Assembly (NCBI RefSeq): GCF_943914565.1
Contig: NZ_CALUCN010000005.1
Span: 1 to 64,000, forward strand
Reading direction: 5' to 3'
DNA: 64,000 nucleotides
Origin: an uncultured Tessaracoccus sp.
GTDB taxonomy: Bacteria > Actinomycetota > Actinomycetes > Propionibacteriales > Propionibacteriaceae
In this document: positions 26,660 through 35,807 of the stretch, in pieces
Position numbering within the stretch: position 1 is the first letter of the stretch
Layout: every line of letters starts with the position of its first letter
Notes under the pieces: model-generated
The model's input: only the letters and a program-made list of their open reading frames with translations
The model's database searches: none
What the model was told of the DNA's origin: nothing
Position numbers and translations under genes: made by a program

Positions 26660-27787
26660 ATGAGATTCATCGCCACCGCAGACTGGCAGCTCGGCATGAC
26701 GGCGCACTACCTCGACGACGAGGCGCGTCCGCGGTTCCAGCAGGCGCGCTTCGACGCCGTGCGACGCATCGGCGAGCTGGCGGCAGCACGCGACGCGGCG
26801 TTCGTCGTGGTGGGCGGCGACGTGTTCGAGACCAACCAGCTCCACCGGTCCGTGGTCGCCCGCACGTTCGAGGTGCTGCGCCGTTGCCCGGTGCCGGTGG
26901 TACTCGTGCCGGGCAACCACGATCCCCTGGACGCCGCGTCGATCTACGACTCCGAGGCCTTCCAGCTGCGCACCCCGCCCCACGTGCACGTCGTGCGCGA
27001 CGCCACGCCGTTCGAGGTGGTGCCGGGTGCCGAGGTCGTCGGGGTGCCGTGGCGTTCGAAGCACCCCACCACGGACCTCGTCGCAGAGGCGATGCGCCCC
27101 CTCACCCCCGTCGAGGCAGGCACGGTCCGCGTGGTGGTGGGGCACGGCGCGGTGCAGTCCCTCGATCCCGACGCGACGAGCCTCGCCACGATCGACGACG
27201 GCACGCTCCGGCGGCAGCTCGACGAGGGGCTTGCCCACGTCGTCGTGCTGGGGGACCGGCACTCGACCACCGAGGTCAGCCCACGCATCTGGTACCCCGG
27301 CGCGCCGGAGGTCACCGCGCGTCGCGAGCTGGACCCGGGCAACGTCCTCGTCATCGACGTCACGCCCGACGAGGTCCGGGTGGAACCGGTGCACGTGGGG
27401 AGGTGGTCGTTCGTGACGGTCGAGCAACGCCTCGACCACGCCGACGACGTCCAGGCCCTCCGCTCCCGGCTCGACGCGATGCCCGACAAGGACCGCACCG
27501 CGGTGTGGCTCGCGCTGCAGGGCACGCTGCGCACGTCGGAGCGTGCCCTGCTGGACGAGGTGCTCGAGGAGTACGCCGAGCTCTTCGCGCGGTTGGACCA
27601 CTGGCAGCGCCACACGGACCTCGCCGTCGTGCCCGACGAGCACGACTTCGCCGACCTCGGCCTCGCGGGCTTCGTCGAGGACGCGCGGCAGGAGCTCGTC
27701 GCCATGACTGAGCGCGCCGACGCCGACGCCCTCGTCGCCCAGGACGCGCTCGGCCTCCTCCACCGATTCGCGGGAGCTGCCCGATGA
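26660..27787 (+). CDS. Mre11/SbcD-like DNA repair metallophosphatase (YhaO-like)
   Basis: A 375-residue calcineurin-like phosphoesterase, the nuclease partner of the Rad50-like ATPase that follows. Metal-ligand motifs are in order: ADWQLG (D8), GGDVFE, PGNHD, VVVGHG and LGDRHS. The first motif has Gln10 where Mre11 and SbcD have His. A C-terminal helical part probably contacts the ATPase coiled coil. The ATG at 26660 has AAGGAGG upstream; the frame is open further upstream only as an antisense or shadow frame. Its stop overlaps the ATPase start by 4 bp (ATGA). Confidence 0.88.
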   Translation: MRFIATADWQLGMTAHYLDDEARPRFQQARFDAVRRIGELAAARDAAFVVVGGDVFETNQLHRSVVARTFEVLRRCPVPVVLVPGNHDPLDAASIYDSEAFQLRTPPHVHVVRDATPFEVVPGAEVVGVPWRSKHPTTDLVAEAMRPLTPVEAGTVRVVVGHGAVQSLDPDATSLATIDDGTLRRQLDEGLAHVVVLGDRHSTTEVSPRIWYPGAPEVTARRELDPGNVLVIDVTPDEVRVEPVHVGRWSFVTVEQRLDHADDVQALRSRLDAMPDKDRTAVWLALQGTLRTSERALLDEVLEEYAELFARLDHWQRHTDLAVVPDEHDFADLGLAGFVEDARQELVAMTERADADALVAQDALGLLHRFAGAAR

Positions 27788-30367
27788 GACTGCACGAGAT
27801 CACACTGCGCAACTTCCGCGGCATCGTCGACCAGACGATCCACTTCGCGGACGGCGTCACCATCGTCGAGGGCCCCAACGAGGTCGGCAAGTCCTCGATC
27901 GCCGAGGCCCTGCACGTGCTGCGCACCTACAAGCACACGAGCACGCACCGCGACGTCCGGGCCCTGCAGCCCGTCGGCCGCGACGTCGGCCCCGAGGTCT
28001 CGGTGCGTCTCAGCACCGGCCCCCCCCGAGCTCACGTACCGCAAGCAGTGGCTGAAGGAGGCGTCGGCGGAGCTGCACGTCTCGGGGCAGCAGCCGCAAC
28101 AGCTCACCGGCGACGAGGCACACCAGGCGTACGAGCGGATCCTCGCCGAGACGGTGGACCTCGACCTGCTCGCAGCGCTCGAGGTGCAGCAGGGGGAATC
28201 CCTCGCCCAGGCGAGCCTGGCCGAGCTGCGATCGCTGCAGAACGCACTCGACGACGAGGGCACCGCCGACGACGGCGACGACGTGCTGCTCGAGCGCATC
28301 GACGAGGAGTACCTCCGCTACTTCACGCCGAAGGGACGACGGCTGGGCTTCCGCGACCAGGCCCGGACGGAGGTCGCGGAGCTGGAGGCGCAGGTCGCAG
28401 ACCTGGAGGGCCGCAGCGAGCGGATGGACCAGCTCACCGCGCAGTACGAGCGGCAGGTCCAGGCGCAGCACGACGCCGAGCAGCGCTTGGCGCGCGCCAG
28501 GAAGGAGTTCGACGCCCAGCGTGCCCGGCAGGCCGAGCTCCACGAGCTCGAGCGCGTCCTGGACGAGGCGGCTCGCGCTGCCGAGGACGCGGGACACCGG
28601 CTGGAGCGCGCCCGCGAGCAGCGCGCCGCCCGCAGGCAGGCGGTCGAGGACCTCACGCGTCGCGAGGAGGAGCTGCGCAACCAGCGCGCCGCGCTCGACG
28701 ACGCGCGACAGCGCCACGACGCCCTCCAGCAGGCGTCCGAGGAGGCCCGCGCGGCCAACGACGAGGCGCAGGCCGCGCGCAGCGAGGGGCTCACGACGAT
28801 CCGCCGGTTGCAGCGGGCGGTGCACACCCTGCGCGATGCCGAGACGCATCGCCGCCTCGCGCGCACGCTCGCCGACGCCCGCGCCGCCGCCGATGAGCAC
28901 CGGGCCGCGCAGGCCCGGCTGGACGCGACCACCGTCGGCGAGGACGAGCTGGACGAGCTCCGCGCCCTCGAGGCCGAGCTGCGCACCGCGCTGGCCACCC
29001 GCGACGCCGCGGCCCCCGTCGTGGACGTGACGCCACTCGGCGAGTCGACGGTGCTCCTGGACGGCGAACCCGTGGGGGCCACGGAGGGCCACGTCGTGCA
29101 GACGCCGACGAGGATCCTCGTCGAGGACGTGGTGTCGGTCGAGGTGCGCCCCGGCACCGCACCGGACGCCCTCGTCGAGCGCGTGCACGCGGCGCGGGAG
29201 ACGCTTGACGCACGCTGCGCCGAGCTCGGCGTCGCCGACATCGTCGAGGCGAAGGCGGTGGCGGCCGAGCGTCGCGAAGCGGGACGACGGCTCGAGTCCA
29301 GCCGGTCGACGCTCGCCGGATTGCTGGGCGACGAGTCGTTCGACGACGCGGAGCGCCGACTCGCCACGCTCGCCGCCGGGCTCGACGACGAGCTGCCGGA
29401 CGAGCCGCTCGAGGCACTCGAGCTCCAACTGCGCGAGGCGGAGGAGGCCGAGCCGACGTCGGAGGCCGCGGCGGAGGAGGCGCGCCGGCAGTTCGAAGCC
29501 GCCAGGGAGCGCGCGGAACAGACCGGCGGCGAGGTGATCCGCATGACCCAGGCCGTCGAGACGCTCGAGGAGGTCGTGACGGAGCTCCGCTCGTCGCTCG
29601 AGCGGGCGCAGGAGACCGCCTCCGACGAGGCGCTCGACGAGGCCTGCGCAGCCGCCGAGCAGGAGGCCCGGACACGGGATTCGGCGCGGGATGCTGCGGA
29701 GGCGGCGCTCTCGGGCGAGGACGCGGAGACGCTGCGCATCCTGCTGGACAACGCGAGCGCGGGGCTCGACGAGGCCACGGAGGCCATCAGCAGGGCCCGC
29801 GACGACGTGGCCGGCACCAAGGCGCTGCTCGACGACCGCGCGGCCGAGGGCATCTACGACCAGCTGGTCTCGGCCCGCGCCCAGCTCGAGGCGCAGCGCT
29901 CGGAGGTGGACCGCACCGAACGTCGCGCCGCGGCTGCCGCGCTCCTGCACGACGTGGTGCACCGCCACCGCGACGACGCGCACCTGGCGTACCTCGAGCC
30001 GTTCCGCAGACACATCCAGCGGCTCGGCAGGGTGATCTTCGGCCACGACTTCGACGTGGAGATCGGCCCAGACCTGCGCATCGAGGCGCGCGTCCTGGAC
30101 GGGCGACGGGTGCCGTTCGACCACCTCTCCGGTGGCGCGAAGGAGCAGCTCGCCCTGCTCGGACGGCTCGCCACCGCGCAGCTGGTCGACCCGGCCGAGG
30201 GCGCGCCGCTCATCCTCGACGACGCCCTCGGCTTCACCGATCCCGATCGGCTCCACGCCCTGAGCGCGGTGCTCAACGACGTCGGCGGACAGGCACAGAT
30301 CGTGCTGCTGACCTGCCAGCCGAGCCGCTACGCGACGCTGGGGCGCGCCCGCCGGGTCCGGTTGTGA
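27784..30367 (+). pseudogene. Rad50/SbcC-like AAA ATPase, frameshifted at a run of eight C
   Basis: The reading frame begins with an SMC/Rad50-type head: MRLHEITLRNFRGI and Walker A GPNEVGKS (residues 30-37). After residue 81 the frame is lost in a C run at 28020-28027; the true continuation (ELTYRKQWLKEAS) is in the next frame and runs to 30367. With seven C the gene would encode about 860 residues: long coiled-coil arms, then the signature LSGGAKEQ and Walker B LILDDALGF near the C-terminus. It works with the Mre11-like protein in DNA end processing. The break may be a sequencing error, a phase-variable tract or a real mutation; the long intact downstream frame argues against old decay. Confidence 0.85.
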
Positions 30368-30370
30368 CCG

Positions 30371-31651
30371 TCAGGCCTCGAGGGCCTGCGTGAGGTCGGC
30401 GACGAGGTCGTCCACGTGCTCGATGCCGATCGACAGCCGCACCATCTCCGGCGGCACCCCGGCGCTGGCCAACTCCTCGTCGGTGAGCTGCGAGTGCGTC
30501 GTCGAGGCGTTGTGGATCGCGAGGGACTTCACGTCGCCGATGTTCGCGAGGTGGCTGAACAGCTGCAGCGCCTCGACGAACGTGGCACCGCCCTCGCGGC
30601 CGGCGCGCAGGCCGAACGACAGGATGCCGCCGTGTCGGCCGGTGTGGAGCACCCGGCCCGCCACCTCGTGGCTGGGGCTCGACTCGAGCCCGGGGTAGTT
30701 CACCCAGTCGACGGCGTCGTGGCCTTCGAGGAACCGGGCGACGGCGAGCGCGTTGTCGCTGTGGCGCTCCATGCGCAGCGCGAGCGTCTCGATGCCCTGG
30801 AGGATCAGGAACGCGTTGAACGGCGAGAGCGTCGCGCCGGTGTTGCGCATGAGCACGGTCCGGGCACGCGTGATGAACGCCGCTGGGCCGGCAGCGTCGG
30901 TCCACACCGTGCCGTGGTAGGCAGGATCCGGGGCCGTGAGGTTCGGGAACCGGTCGGCGTGCCCGTCCCAGTCGAACGAGCCGGCGTCGACGATCACGCC
31001 GCCGAGCGACGTGCCGTGCCCACCCAGGTACTTCGTCGCGGAGTGCACGACGACGTCGACGCCGTGGTCGAACGCCTTGGTGAGGATCGGCGTCGCGACC
31101 GTGTTGTCCACGACGAAGGGCAGGCCCAACTCGTGCGCCGCGGCCGACCACGCGTCGAGGTCGATGACGTTGATCGCGGGGTTGCCGATCGTCTCGCCGA
31201 AGACGAGCTTCGTCCGCTCGTCGACGTGCTGCGCGAGGTCGTCCGGCCGCGACGGGTCGACGAACCTGGTCTCGACGCCGAACTGCGGCAGCGTGTGCGC
31301 CAGCAGCGCGAACGTGCCGCCGTAGAGCGTCGAGAGCGCCACGACGTTGTCCCCGGACGAGGCGAGGTTCAGCACCGCGTACGTCACGGCCGCGGCGCCC
31401 GACGCCGTCGCCAGCGCGCCCACGCCACCCTCGAGCGCCGTCATTCGCTCCTCGAGCACCGCCTGCGTCGGGTTGGTGATGCGCGAGTAGATGTTGCCGG
31501 GCTTGCGCAGCGCGAATAGGTCCGCGGCGTGCTCCGAGTCGTCGAAGACGTACGAGGTCGTCTGGTAGATCGGCACGGCACGCGCACCCGTGGCGGGGTC
31601 CGCCTGCTCCTGGCCGGCCTGGACCGCGAGGGTCTCGGGGTGGAGGGTCAT
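30371..31651 (-). CDS. metY: O-acetylhomoserine sulfhydrylase
   Basis: A 426-residue PLP enzyme of the Cys/Met metabolism family that makes homocysteine from O-acetylhomoserine and sulfide. The PLP lysine lies in SATKYLGGHGTS, and the long insert region (RFPNLTAPDPAYHG) distinguishes MetY from cystathionine gamma-synthase. The ATG at 31651 is chosen over an in-frame ATG 105 bases upstream, since homology begins here. The partner metX lies 1.5 kb away on the other strand. Three bases separate its stop from the convergent ATPase gene. Confidence 0.96.
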   Translation of the reverse strand: MTLHPETLAVQAGQEQADPATGARAVPIYQTTSYVFDDSEHAADLFALRKPGNIYSRITNPTQAVLEERMTALEGGVGALATASGAAAVTYAVLNLASSGDNVVALSTLYGGTFALLAHTLPQFGVETRFVDPSRPDDLAQHVDERTKLVFGETIGNPAINVIDLDAWSAAAHELGLPFVVDNTVATPILTKAFDHGVDVVVHSATKYLGGHGTSLGGVIVDAGSFDWDGHADRFPNLTAPDPAYHGTVWTDAAGPAAFITRARTVLMRNTGATLSPFNAFLILQGIETLALRMERHSDNALAVARFLEGHDAVDWVNYPGLESSPSHEVAGRVLHTGRHGGILSFGLRAGREGGATFVEALQLFSHLANIGDVKSLAIHNASTTHSQLTDEELASAGVPPEMVRLSIGIEHVDDLVADLTQALEA

Positions 31652-31682
31652 GATCACTTCCGTCCGTTGGCGTGGGTGGTGT

Positions 31683-31698
31683 GGCCCCGACCGGGGCC
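31683..31698 (-). promoter_or_regulatory. Stem-loop in the metY leader
   Basis: GGCCCC (31683-31688) pairs with GGGGCC (31693-31698) around a 4-nt loop, inside the probable 5' leader of metY. The -10-like TAGGGT is at 31705-31710. No known SAM riboswitch pattern is seen; the function is unknown. Confidence 0.35.
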
Positions 31699-31805
31699 GC
31701 CCCCACCCTAGGCGCAGTGGCGGGGGAATTCCGGAGCCGTTTCGCGGAGCGTCCACCCGCGTGGGGCGCTGGGCGCGCGGCCCGTCCCGGCTGCGCGGGC
31801 TCCGC

Positions 31806-31811
31806 TAGGCT
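31806..31811 (+). promoter_or_regulatory. -10 hexamer TAGGCT upstream of the YbjN-EI24-metX-metW unit
   Basis: TAGGCT lies 42 bases before the ATG at 31854, with AAAGGCGG as ribosome-binding site. The four following genes overlap or nearly touch, so this may drive all of them. Confidence 0.4.
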
Positions 31812-31853
31812 GAGGACCCAGGACCGCGATCCCCGCGTGTGAAAGGCGGAACC

Positions 31854-32396
31854 ATGCCACTGTTCGGAGACACCGACGACCAGTCGGAGATCGACGCCGC
31901 GACGCTCGGCCCCGTCACGATCCAACGGATCGCCACGACGCTCGACGCACTCGAGGTCAACTACGGCACCGACGAGGACGGGGACCTGATCGCCGGCTTC
32001 GGCGGCAACCCGTGCTGGTTCGGCGTCGCAGGCCCGGGCGACCAGGACATCGCCTTCTCGTTCAGTGCGCGCTGGCGGGGATCGCTCGAGGGGGACCGGA
32101 TCGGCGACGCCCTCGCGACCGTGAACGAATGGAACGCATCGCAGATGTTCCCGCGGGCGATGTGCGTCTCCGACGAGGAGGACCGCCTCGTCTTCGGCGC
32201 GGACTACATCCACGACCACGAGTTCGGCGTCACCGACCTCCAGCTGCGCAACGACGTGAGCATCGCGATCACCACCGCGGTCAACTACTTCGCCTTCCTC
32301 GACGACCGCTTCCCGACGTCCACCGGCGACGACGCGGACGTCGACGACGATCCCTCCGCCGAGGAACGGCCCGAGGAGACGACCGAACCCCGGTGA
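31854..32396 (+). CDS. YbjN domain-containing protein
   Basis: A 180-residue acidic protein with the YbjN fold (a type III secretion chaperone-like alpha/beta fold), seen in segments such as LDALEVNYGTDEDGDL and NDVSIAITTAVNYF. Family members modulate stress or motility in enterobacteria, but actinobacterial ones have no assigned role. Its stop overlaps the next start by 4 bp (GTGA). Confidence 0.8.
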   Translation: MPLFGDTDDQSEIDAATLGPVTIQRIATTLDALEVNYGTDEDGDLIAGFGGNPCWFGVAGPGDQDIAFSFSARWRGSLEGDRIGDALATVNEWNASQMFPRAMCVSDEEDRLVFGADYIHDHEFGVTDLQLRNDVSIAITTAVNYFAFLDDRFPTSTGDDADVDDDPSAEERPEETTEPR

Positions 32397-33187
32397 ACCG
32401 CACGTCCATCGCACCCGGGGACTTCGCTCGTGGCGTGCGGCACGCCGCCGACGGCTGCCGGCTCTGGGCGGGCAACCCCCGGCTCATGCTGCTGGGCGCG
32501 GTCCCCGCACTCCTCGTCGGGATCGTGGGCATCGGCCTCGTCTGGTGGACGCTCGCCAGCGCCTACGGCTGGGCGACGGCCCTCACGCCGTTCGTCTCCG
32601 CTTGGCACGTCCTCCTGCGCGACCTCGTCCGCATCACCCTCGCACTCGCCATCGACGTGGCCGTGCTCACACTGTGCCTCCTGGCCTACGCCTCGGTGAC
32701 GCTCGAGGTCGGGACCCCGTGGTACGAACGCATCGCGAGCGAGGCCGCGGCCCTCGTCGGGCGCCCGACCGCGCCGGTGGCGCAGCCATGGCGCGTGCAG
32801 GTCGCGCGCACCTGGCAGGACGTGCGCGCGAGCACCGCGTTCGCGCTGCGCACCGCGCTGCTCGCGCTCGTCATCGGTCTCGTCCCGGTGATGGGCGCGG
32901 CCGCCGCGGCACTCGTCGTGACCGTGCGCGGCGCGCACCTGCTCGCGCTCGAGCTCACCGGGTTCGTCGGCGAGCCGCTCGGCTGGTCCTTCCGGCAGCG
33001 CCACGAGGCACTGCATCGACGCCCGCTGCTGGCGCTCGGCACCGCGTTCCCGCACCACCTCGCGTTCCTCGTGCCGGGCCTCGCCGTCGTCGCGATGCCG
33101 GCCGCCGTCGCAGCCGGTACGCTGCTGATGCTCCAGCTGGACGAGGAGCAGGAGAGCGAGGTGTCCCGTGCCACGACCGACCGGTGA
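32393..33187 (+). CDS. EI24-domain membrane protein
   Basis: A 264-residue integral membrane protein of the EI24/CysZ-like type with several hydrophobic helices and the family N-terminus GVRHAADGCRLWAGNPRLM. CysZ relatives move sulfate in some bacteria, which would suit the methionine genes beside it, but similarity alone does not show that. GTG start overlaps the YbjN stop; its 3' end overlaps the likely metX start by 20 bp. Confidence 0.82.
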   Translation: MNRTSIAPGDFARGVRHAADGCRLWAGNPRLMLLGAVPALLVGIVGIGLVWWTLASAYGWATALTPFVSAWHVLLRDLVRITLALAIDVAVLTLCLLAYASVTLEVGTPWYERIASEAAALVGRPTAPVAQPWRVQVARTWQDVRASTAFALRTALLALVIGLVPVMGAAAAALVVTVRGAHLLALELTGFVGEPLGWSFRQRHEALHRRPLLALGTAFPHHLAFLVPGLAVVAMPAAVAAGTLLMLQLDEEQESEVSRATTDR

Positions 33188-34307
33188 CACCCCGATGCTC
33201 GTGGAGACCCGCACGGCCCGCCTGCACACACCCGACCACCCGTTCCGCACCGAGTCCGGGGGAGTGCTGACCGAGGTCGACGTCGCCTACGAGACCTACG
33301 GCACCCTCGCCCCCGACGCCAGCAACGCGATCATCGTCTGCCACGCGCTCACCGGCGACGCGCACGCCGCCGGCATGCACGCCGGCGCGAGCAAGCCCGG
33401 TTGGTGGGACACGATGATCGGGCCGGGCAACCCGGTGGACACCGACCGCTGGTTCGTCGTCGCGTCGAACCTCCTCGGCGGCTGCTCCGGCACCACCGGC
33501 CCCGCGTCGACCGACCCCACGACCGGGCGCCCGTACGGGCTCGACTTCCCGCTGCTGTCCGTGGGGGACTTCGTCGCGCTGCAACGCTCACTCGGCCACC
33601 ACCTCGGCATCACGCACTGGGCCGCCGCGATCGGCGGGTCGCTCGGCGGCATGCAGGTGCTGCACTGGGCCCTGCACCACCCGGACGACCTCTCCAACGC
33701 GGTCGTCGTCGCCGCCTCGTCGCGCCTCACCGCGCAGAACATCGCGTTCTCCGCTGTCGGTCGGCACGCGATCATGCGAGACGCCGAGTTCCACGACGGA
33801 CGCTTCCACGAGCTGGGCACCGCGCCCGACCGGGGCCTCGCCGTCGCCCGCATGATGGCCCACATCACCTACCTCTCCGACGAGGCGTTCGGCGAGAAGT
33901 TCGGCCGCCAGGCCCAGCACCAGCACCTCACCCGCAACTTCGGCGTCGACTTCGCCGTCGAGAGCTACCTCGAGTACCAGGGCCGGAAGTTCCTCTCCCG
34001 CTTCGACGCGCTCAGCTACCTCTACCTCTCGCGCGCGATGGACTACTTCGACGCCTTCGCCGATCCTGACGCGCTCGACCTGCTCGCCGCCGACCCGGTG
34101 CGGTTCCTCGTGATGAGCTTCGACTCCGACTGGCGCTACTCGACGAAGGACTCCCGCAGGATCGTGCAGCACCTCGAGCGGGCACGGGTGCCGGTGTCCT
34201 TCCGCGAGATCCGCTCGCCCTGGGGCCACGACTCGTTCCTGCTCGAGAACGAGCAGTACCACGCGACCGTGCGCGCCTTCCTCGACCGCGCCTGGGAGAC
34301 ACGATGA
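33168..34307 (+). CDS. metX: Homoserine O-acetyltransferase
   Basis: A 379-residue alpha/beta hydrolase-fold enzyme that makes O-acetylhomoserine from homoserine and acetyl-CoA, the substrate of MetY. Nucleophile Ser158 is in GGSLGGMQ, the Asp is in SFDSDWRY and the His in SPWGHDSF. The NLLGGCSGTTGP block is typical of the family. I give the GTG at 33168, which has GCGAGG upstream and overlaps EI24; an ATG at 33195 is the alternative. Its stop overlaps metW by 4 bp. Confidence 0.95.
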   Translation: MPRPTGDTPMLVETRTARLHTPDHPFRTESGGVLTEVDVAYETYGTLAPDASNAIIVCHALTGDAHAAGMHAGASKPGWWDTMIGPGNPVDTDRWFVVASNLLGGCSGTTGPASTDPTTGRPYGLDFPLLSVGDFVALQRSLGHHLGITHWAAAIGGSLGGMQVLHWALHHPDDLSNAVVVAASSRLTAQNIAFSAVGRHAIMRDAEFHDGRFHELGTAPDRGLAVARMMAHITYLSDEAFGEKFGRQAQHQHLTRNFGVDFAVESYLEYQGRKFLSRFDALSYLYLSRAMDYFDAFADPDALDLLAADPVRFLVMSFDSDWRYSTKDSRRIVQHLERARVPVSFREIRSPWGHDSFLLENEQYHATVRAFLDRAWETR

Positions 34308-34921
34308 TCGCCCGCCCGGACTTCGACCTCATCACCGACCTCGTGCCCTCCGGCGCGCGAGTGCTCGACCTCGGATGCGGCGACGGCGACCTGCTGCGCC
34401 GCCTCACCGCGAAGGGCTGCACCGGCACCGGTGTCGAGATCGAGCCCGACCAGGTGCTGCGCGCGATCCGCAGCGGCGTCGACGTGATCGAGCTCGACGT
34501 CGACGAGCAGCTCGACGAGTTCGCCGCCGACTCCTACGACGTGGTCGTGCTCTCCCGGACGCTGCAGGCGATCCACAAGCCGACGGCGGTCCTGCGTCAG
34601 ATGCGCCGCATCGCCCGCGACGCGGTCGTGTCGATGCCGAACTTCGCGCTGTGGACGAACCGGCTGCGGTTGCTGCGCGGCCGGATGCCGATCTCCAAGG
34701 ACCTGCCGTTCGAGTGGTTCGACACCCCGAACCTGCACTACAGCTCGATCAGGGACCTCGAACCGCTGTTCGCCCGCGTCGGCTTCGCCATCACCCGACG
34801 CATCACGCTGGACCAGCGCGGCCTCCCGCACCGGCTCGGTCGCGTCGCGCCGAACCTCCTCGGCAGCTCAGCCCTGTACCTGCTCCGTCGCAGTGAGGGC
34901 GTCGGCGAGCCGACGCAGTGA
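34304..34921 (+). CDS. metW: Methionine biosynthesis protein MetW
   Basis: A 205-residue SAM-methyltransferase-fold protein (glycine motif LDLGCGDGDLL). MetW works with MetX in homoserine acetylation in many bacteria, and the ATGA overlap here fits that. Conserved blocks include SRTLQAIHKP and FEWFDTPNLH. The last 54 bp overlap the convergent exonuclease gene. Confidence 0.94.
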   Translation: MIARPDFDLITDLVPSGARVLDLGCGDGDLLRRLTAKGCTGTGVEIEPDQVLRAIRSGVDVIELDVDEQLDEFAADSYDVVVLSRTLQAIHKPTAVLRQMRRIARDAVVSMPNFALWTNRLRLLRGRMPISKDLPFEWFDTPNLHYSSIRDLEPLFARVGFAITRRITLDQRGLPHRLGRVAPNLLGSSALYLLRRSEGVGEPTQ

Positions 34922-35779
34922 GCCGCCCAGCCCCAGCTCGTCGGTGAGCGCCTCGACTGCGTCCCGGTCCGGCTCCCGGTGGGGCGGCACCGGGACCTCC
35001 AGGGTGCGCACCGTGCGCACCACCTGCGCAGCGCGACGCACGTAGTCGGCCTCCTCGACCAGGTGGCGGCGCACCGCCGGTCGCAGGGCGCTCGCCGGGT
35101 CGTCCGCGGCCGCGAGGATCGCCTCGAGCGACTCGTACTGACCGACGAGCGCCGCGGCCGTCTTCTGCCCGACGCCGGTCACGCCCGGCAGCCCGTCCGA
35201 CGGATCCCCGCGCAGCACCGCGTGGTCGACGTAGCGCTCCGGCGGGACGCCGTGGCGACGCAGGACGTCGTCGGGCGTGAGGACCTCGTGCTTGGCGACC
35301 GACCGGCCGACGTCGAGGACGCTCGTGTGCTCGTCGACGAGCTGGAGCAGGTCCCGGTCCCCGGACGCGACGAGCACCGGCCCCTCGTGCCGCGCGGCGA
35401 GGGAGGCGAGCACGTCGTCGGCCTCGTGGTCCTCGACGCCCAGCACCGGCAGCCCGACGGCGGTGAGCGCCCGTCGGATCCACGGCACCTGCCGCGCAAG
35501 GTCCGCCTCGACCTGCTCGCCACCGTCCGGCCCGACGCGGTGCGCTTTGTACGACGGCAGCAACGCCACGCGCCACGACGGGCGCCAGTCGGTGTCCCAG
35601 GCGCAGACCACGCGGCCGGGGGAGTGCCGGCCGATCAGGCTCGTGAGGGAGTCGCAGGTGCCCCGCACGGCGTTCACCGGGTGCCCGTCGGGGCACGTGA
35701 ACACGTTCGGCACGCCGTGGAAGGCGCGGAAGTACAGGTACGACGTGTCGACGGCCAGGAGTGTGTGCACGGCACCCAT
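34868..35779 (-). CDS. 5'-3' exonuclease (PolA N-terminal/flap nuclease-like)
   Basis: A 303-residue stand-alone 5'-nuclease related to the N-terminal domain of DNA polymerase I. Acidic metal ligands appear in LLAVDTSYLYFRAF, the EDHEADDVLA block and SGDRDLLQLV, and the helix-hairpin-helix region reads LPGVTGVGQKTAAALV. It should remove flaps or RNA primers and may assist PolA. The ATG at 35779 is chosen over an in-frame ATG far upstream that would run antisense through lnt. Its 3' end overlaps metW by 54 bp. Confidence 0.9.
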   Translation of the reverse strand: MGAVHTLLAVDTSYLYFRAFHGVPNVFTCPDGHPVNAVRGTCDSLTSLIGRHSPGRVVCAWDTDWRPSWRVALLPSYKAHRVGPDGGEQVEADLARQVPWIRRALTAVGLPVLGVEDHEADDVLASLAARHEGPVLVASGDRDLLQLVDEHTSVLDVGRSVAKHEVLTPDDVLRRHGVPPERYVDHAVLRGDPSDGLPGVTGVGQKTAAALVGQYESLEAILAAADDPASALRPAVRRHLVEEADYVRRAAQVVRTVRTLEVPVPPHREPDRDAVEALTDELGLGGSLRRLADALTATEQVQG

Positions 35780-35795
35780 CGTGGCACAGGTTGGG

Positions 35796-35801
35796 TAGGC
35801 T
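35796..35801 (+). promoter_or_regulatory. -10 hexamer TAGGCT, leaderless lnt
   Basis: TAGGCT is followed by six bases and the GTG at 35808. No ribosome-binding site is present. It probably drives lnt-ppm1-fxsA. Confidence 0.55.
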
Positions 35802-35807
35802 GCCTCC

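Noticed and set aside
28319..29853. Ser/Ala-rich minus-strand frame inside the Rad50-like gene
   Set aside because: It is a shadow of coiled-coil coding sequence; the plus-strand reading has clear ATPase motifs.
31652..31853. Possible SAM riboswitch upstream of metY
   Set aside because: Only a short stem (31683-31698) is visible and no SAM-I, SAM-II or SAM-IV core pattern could be traced by eye.
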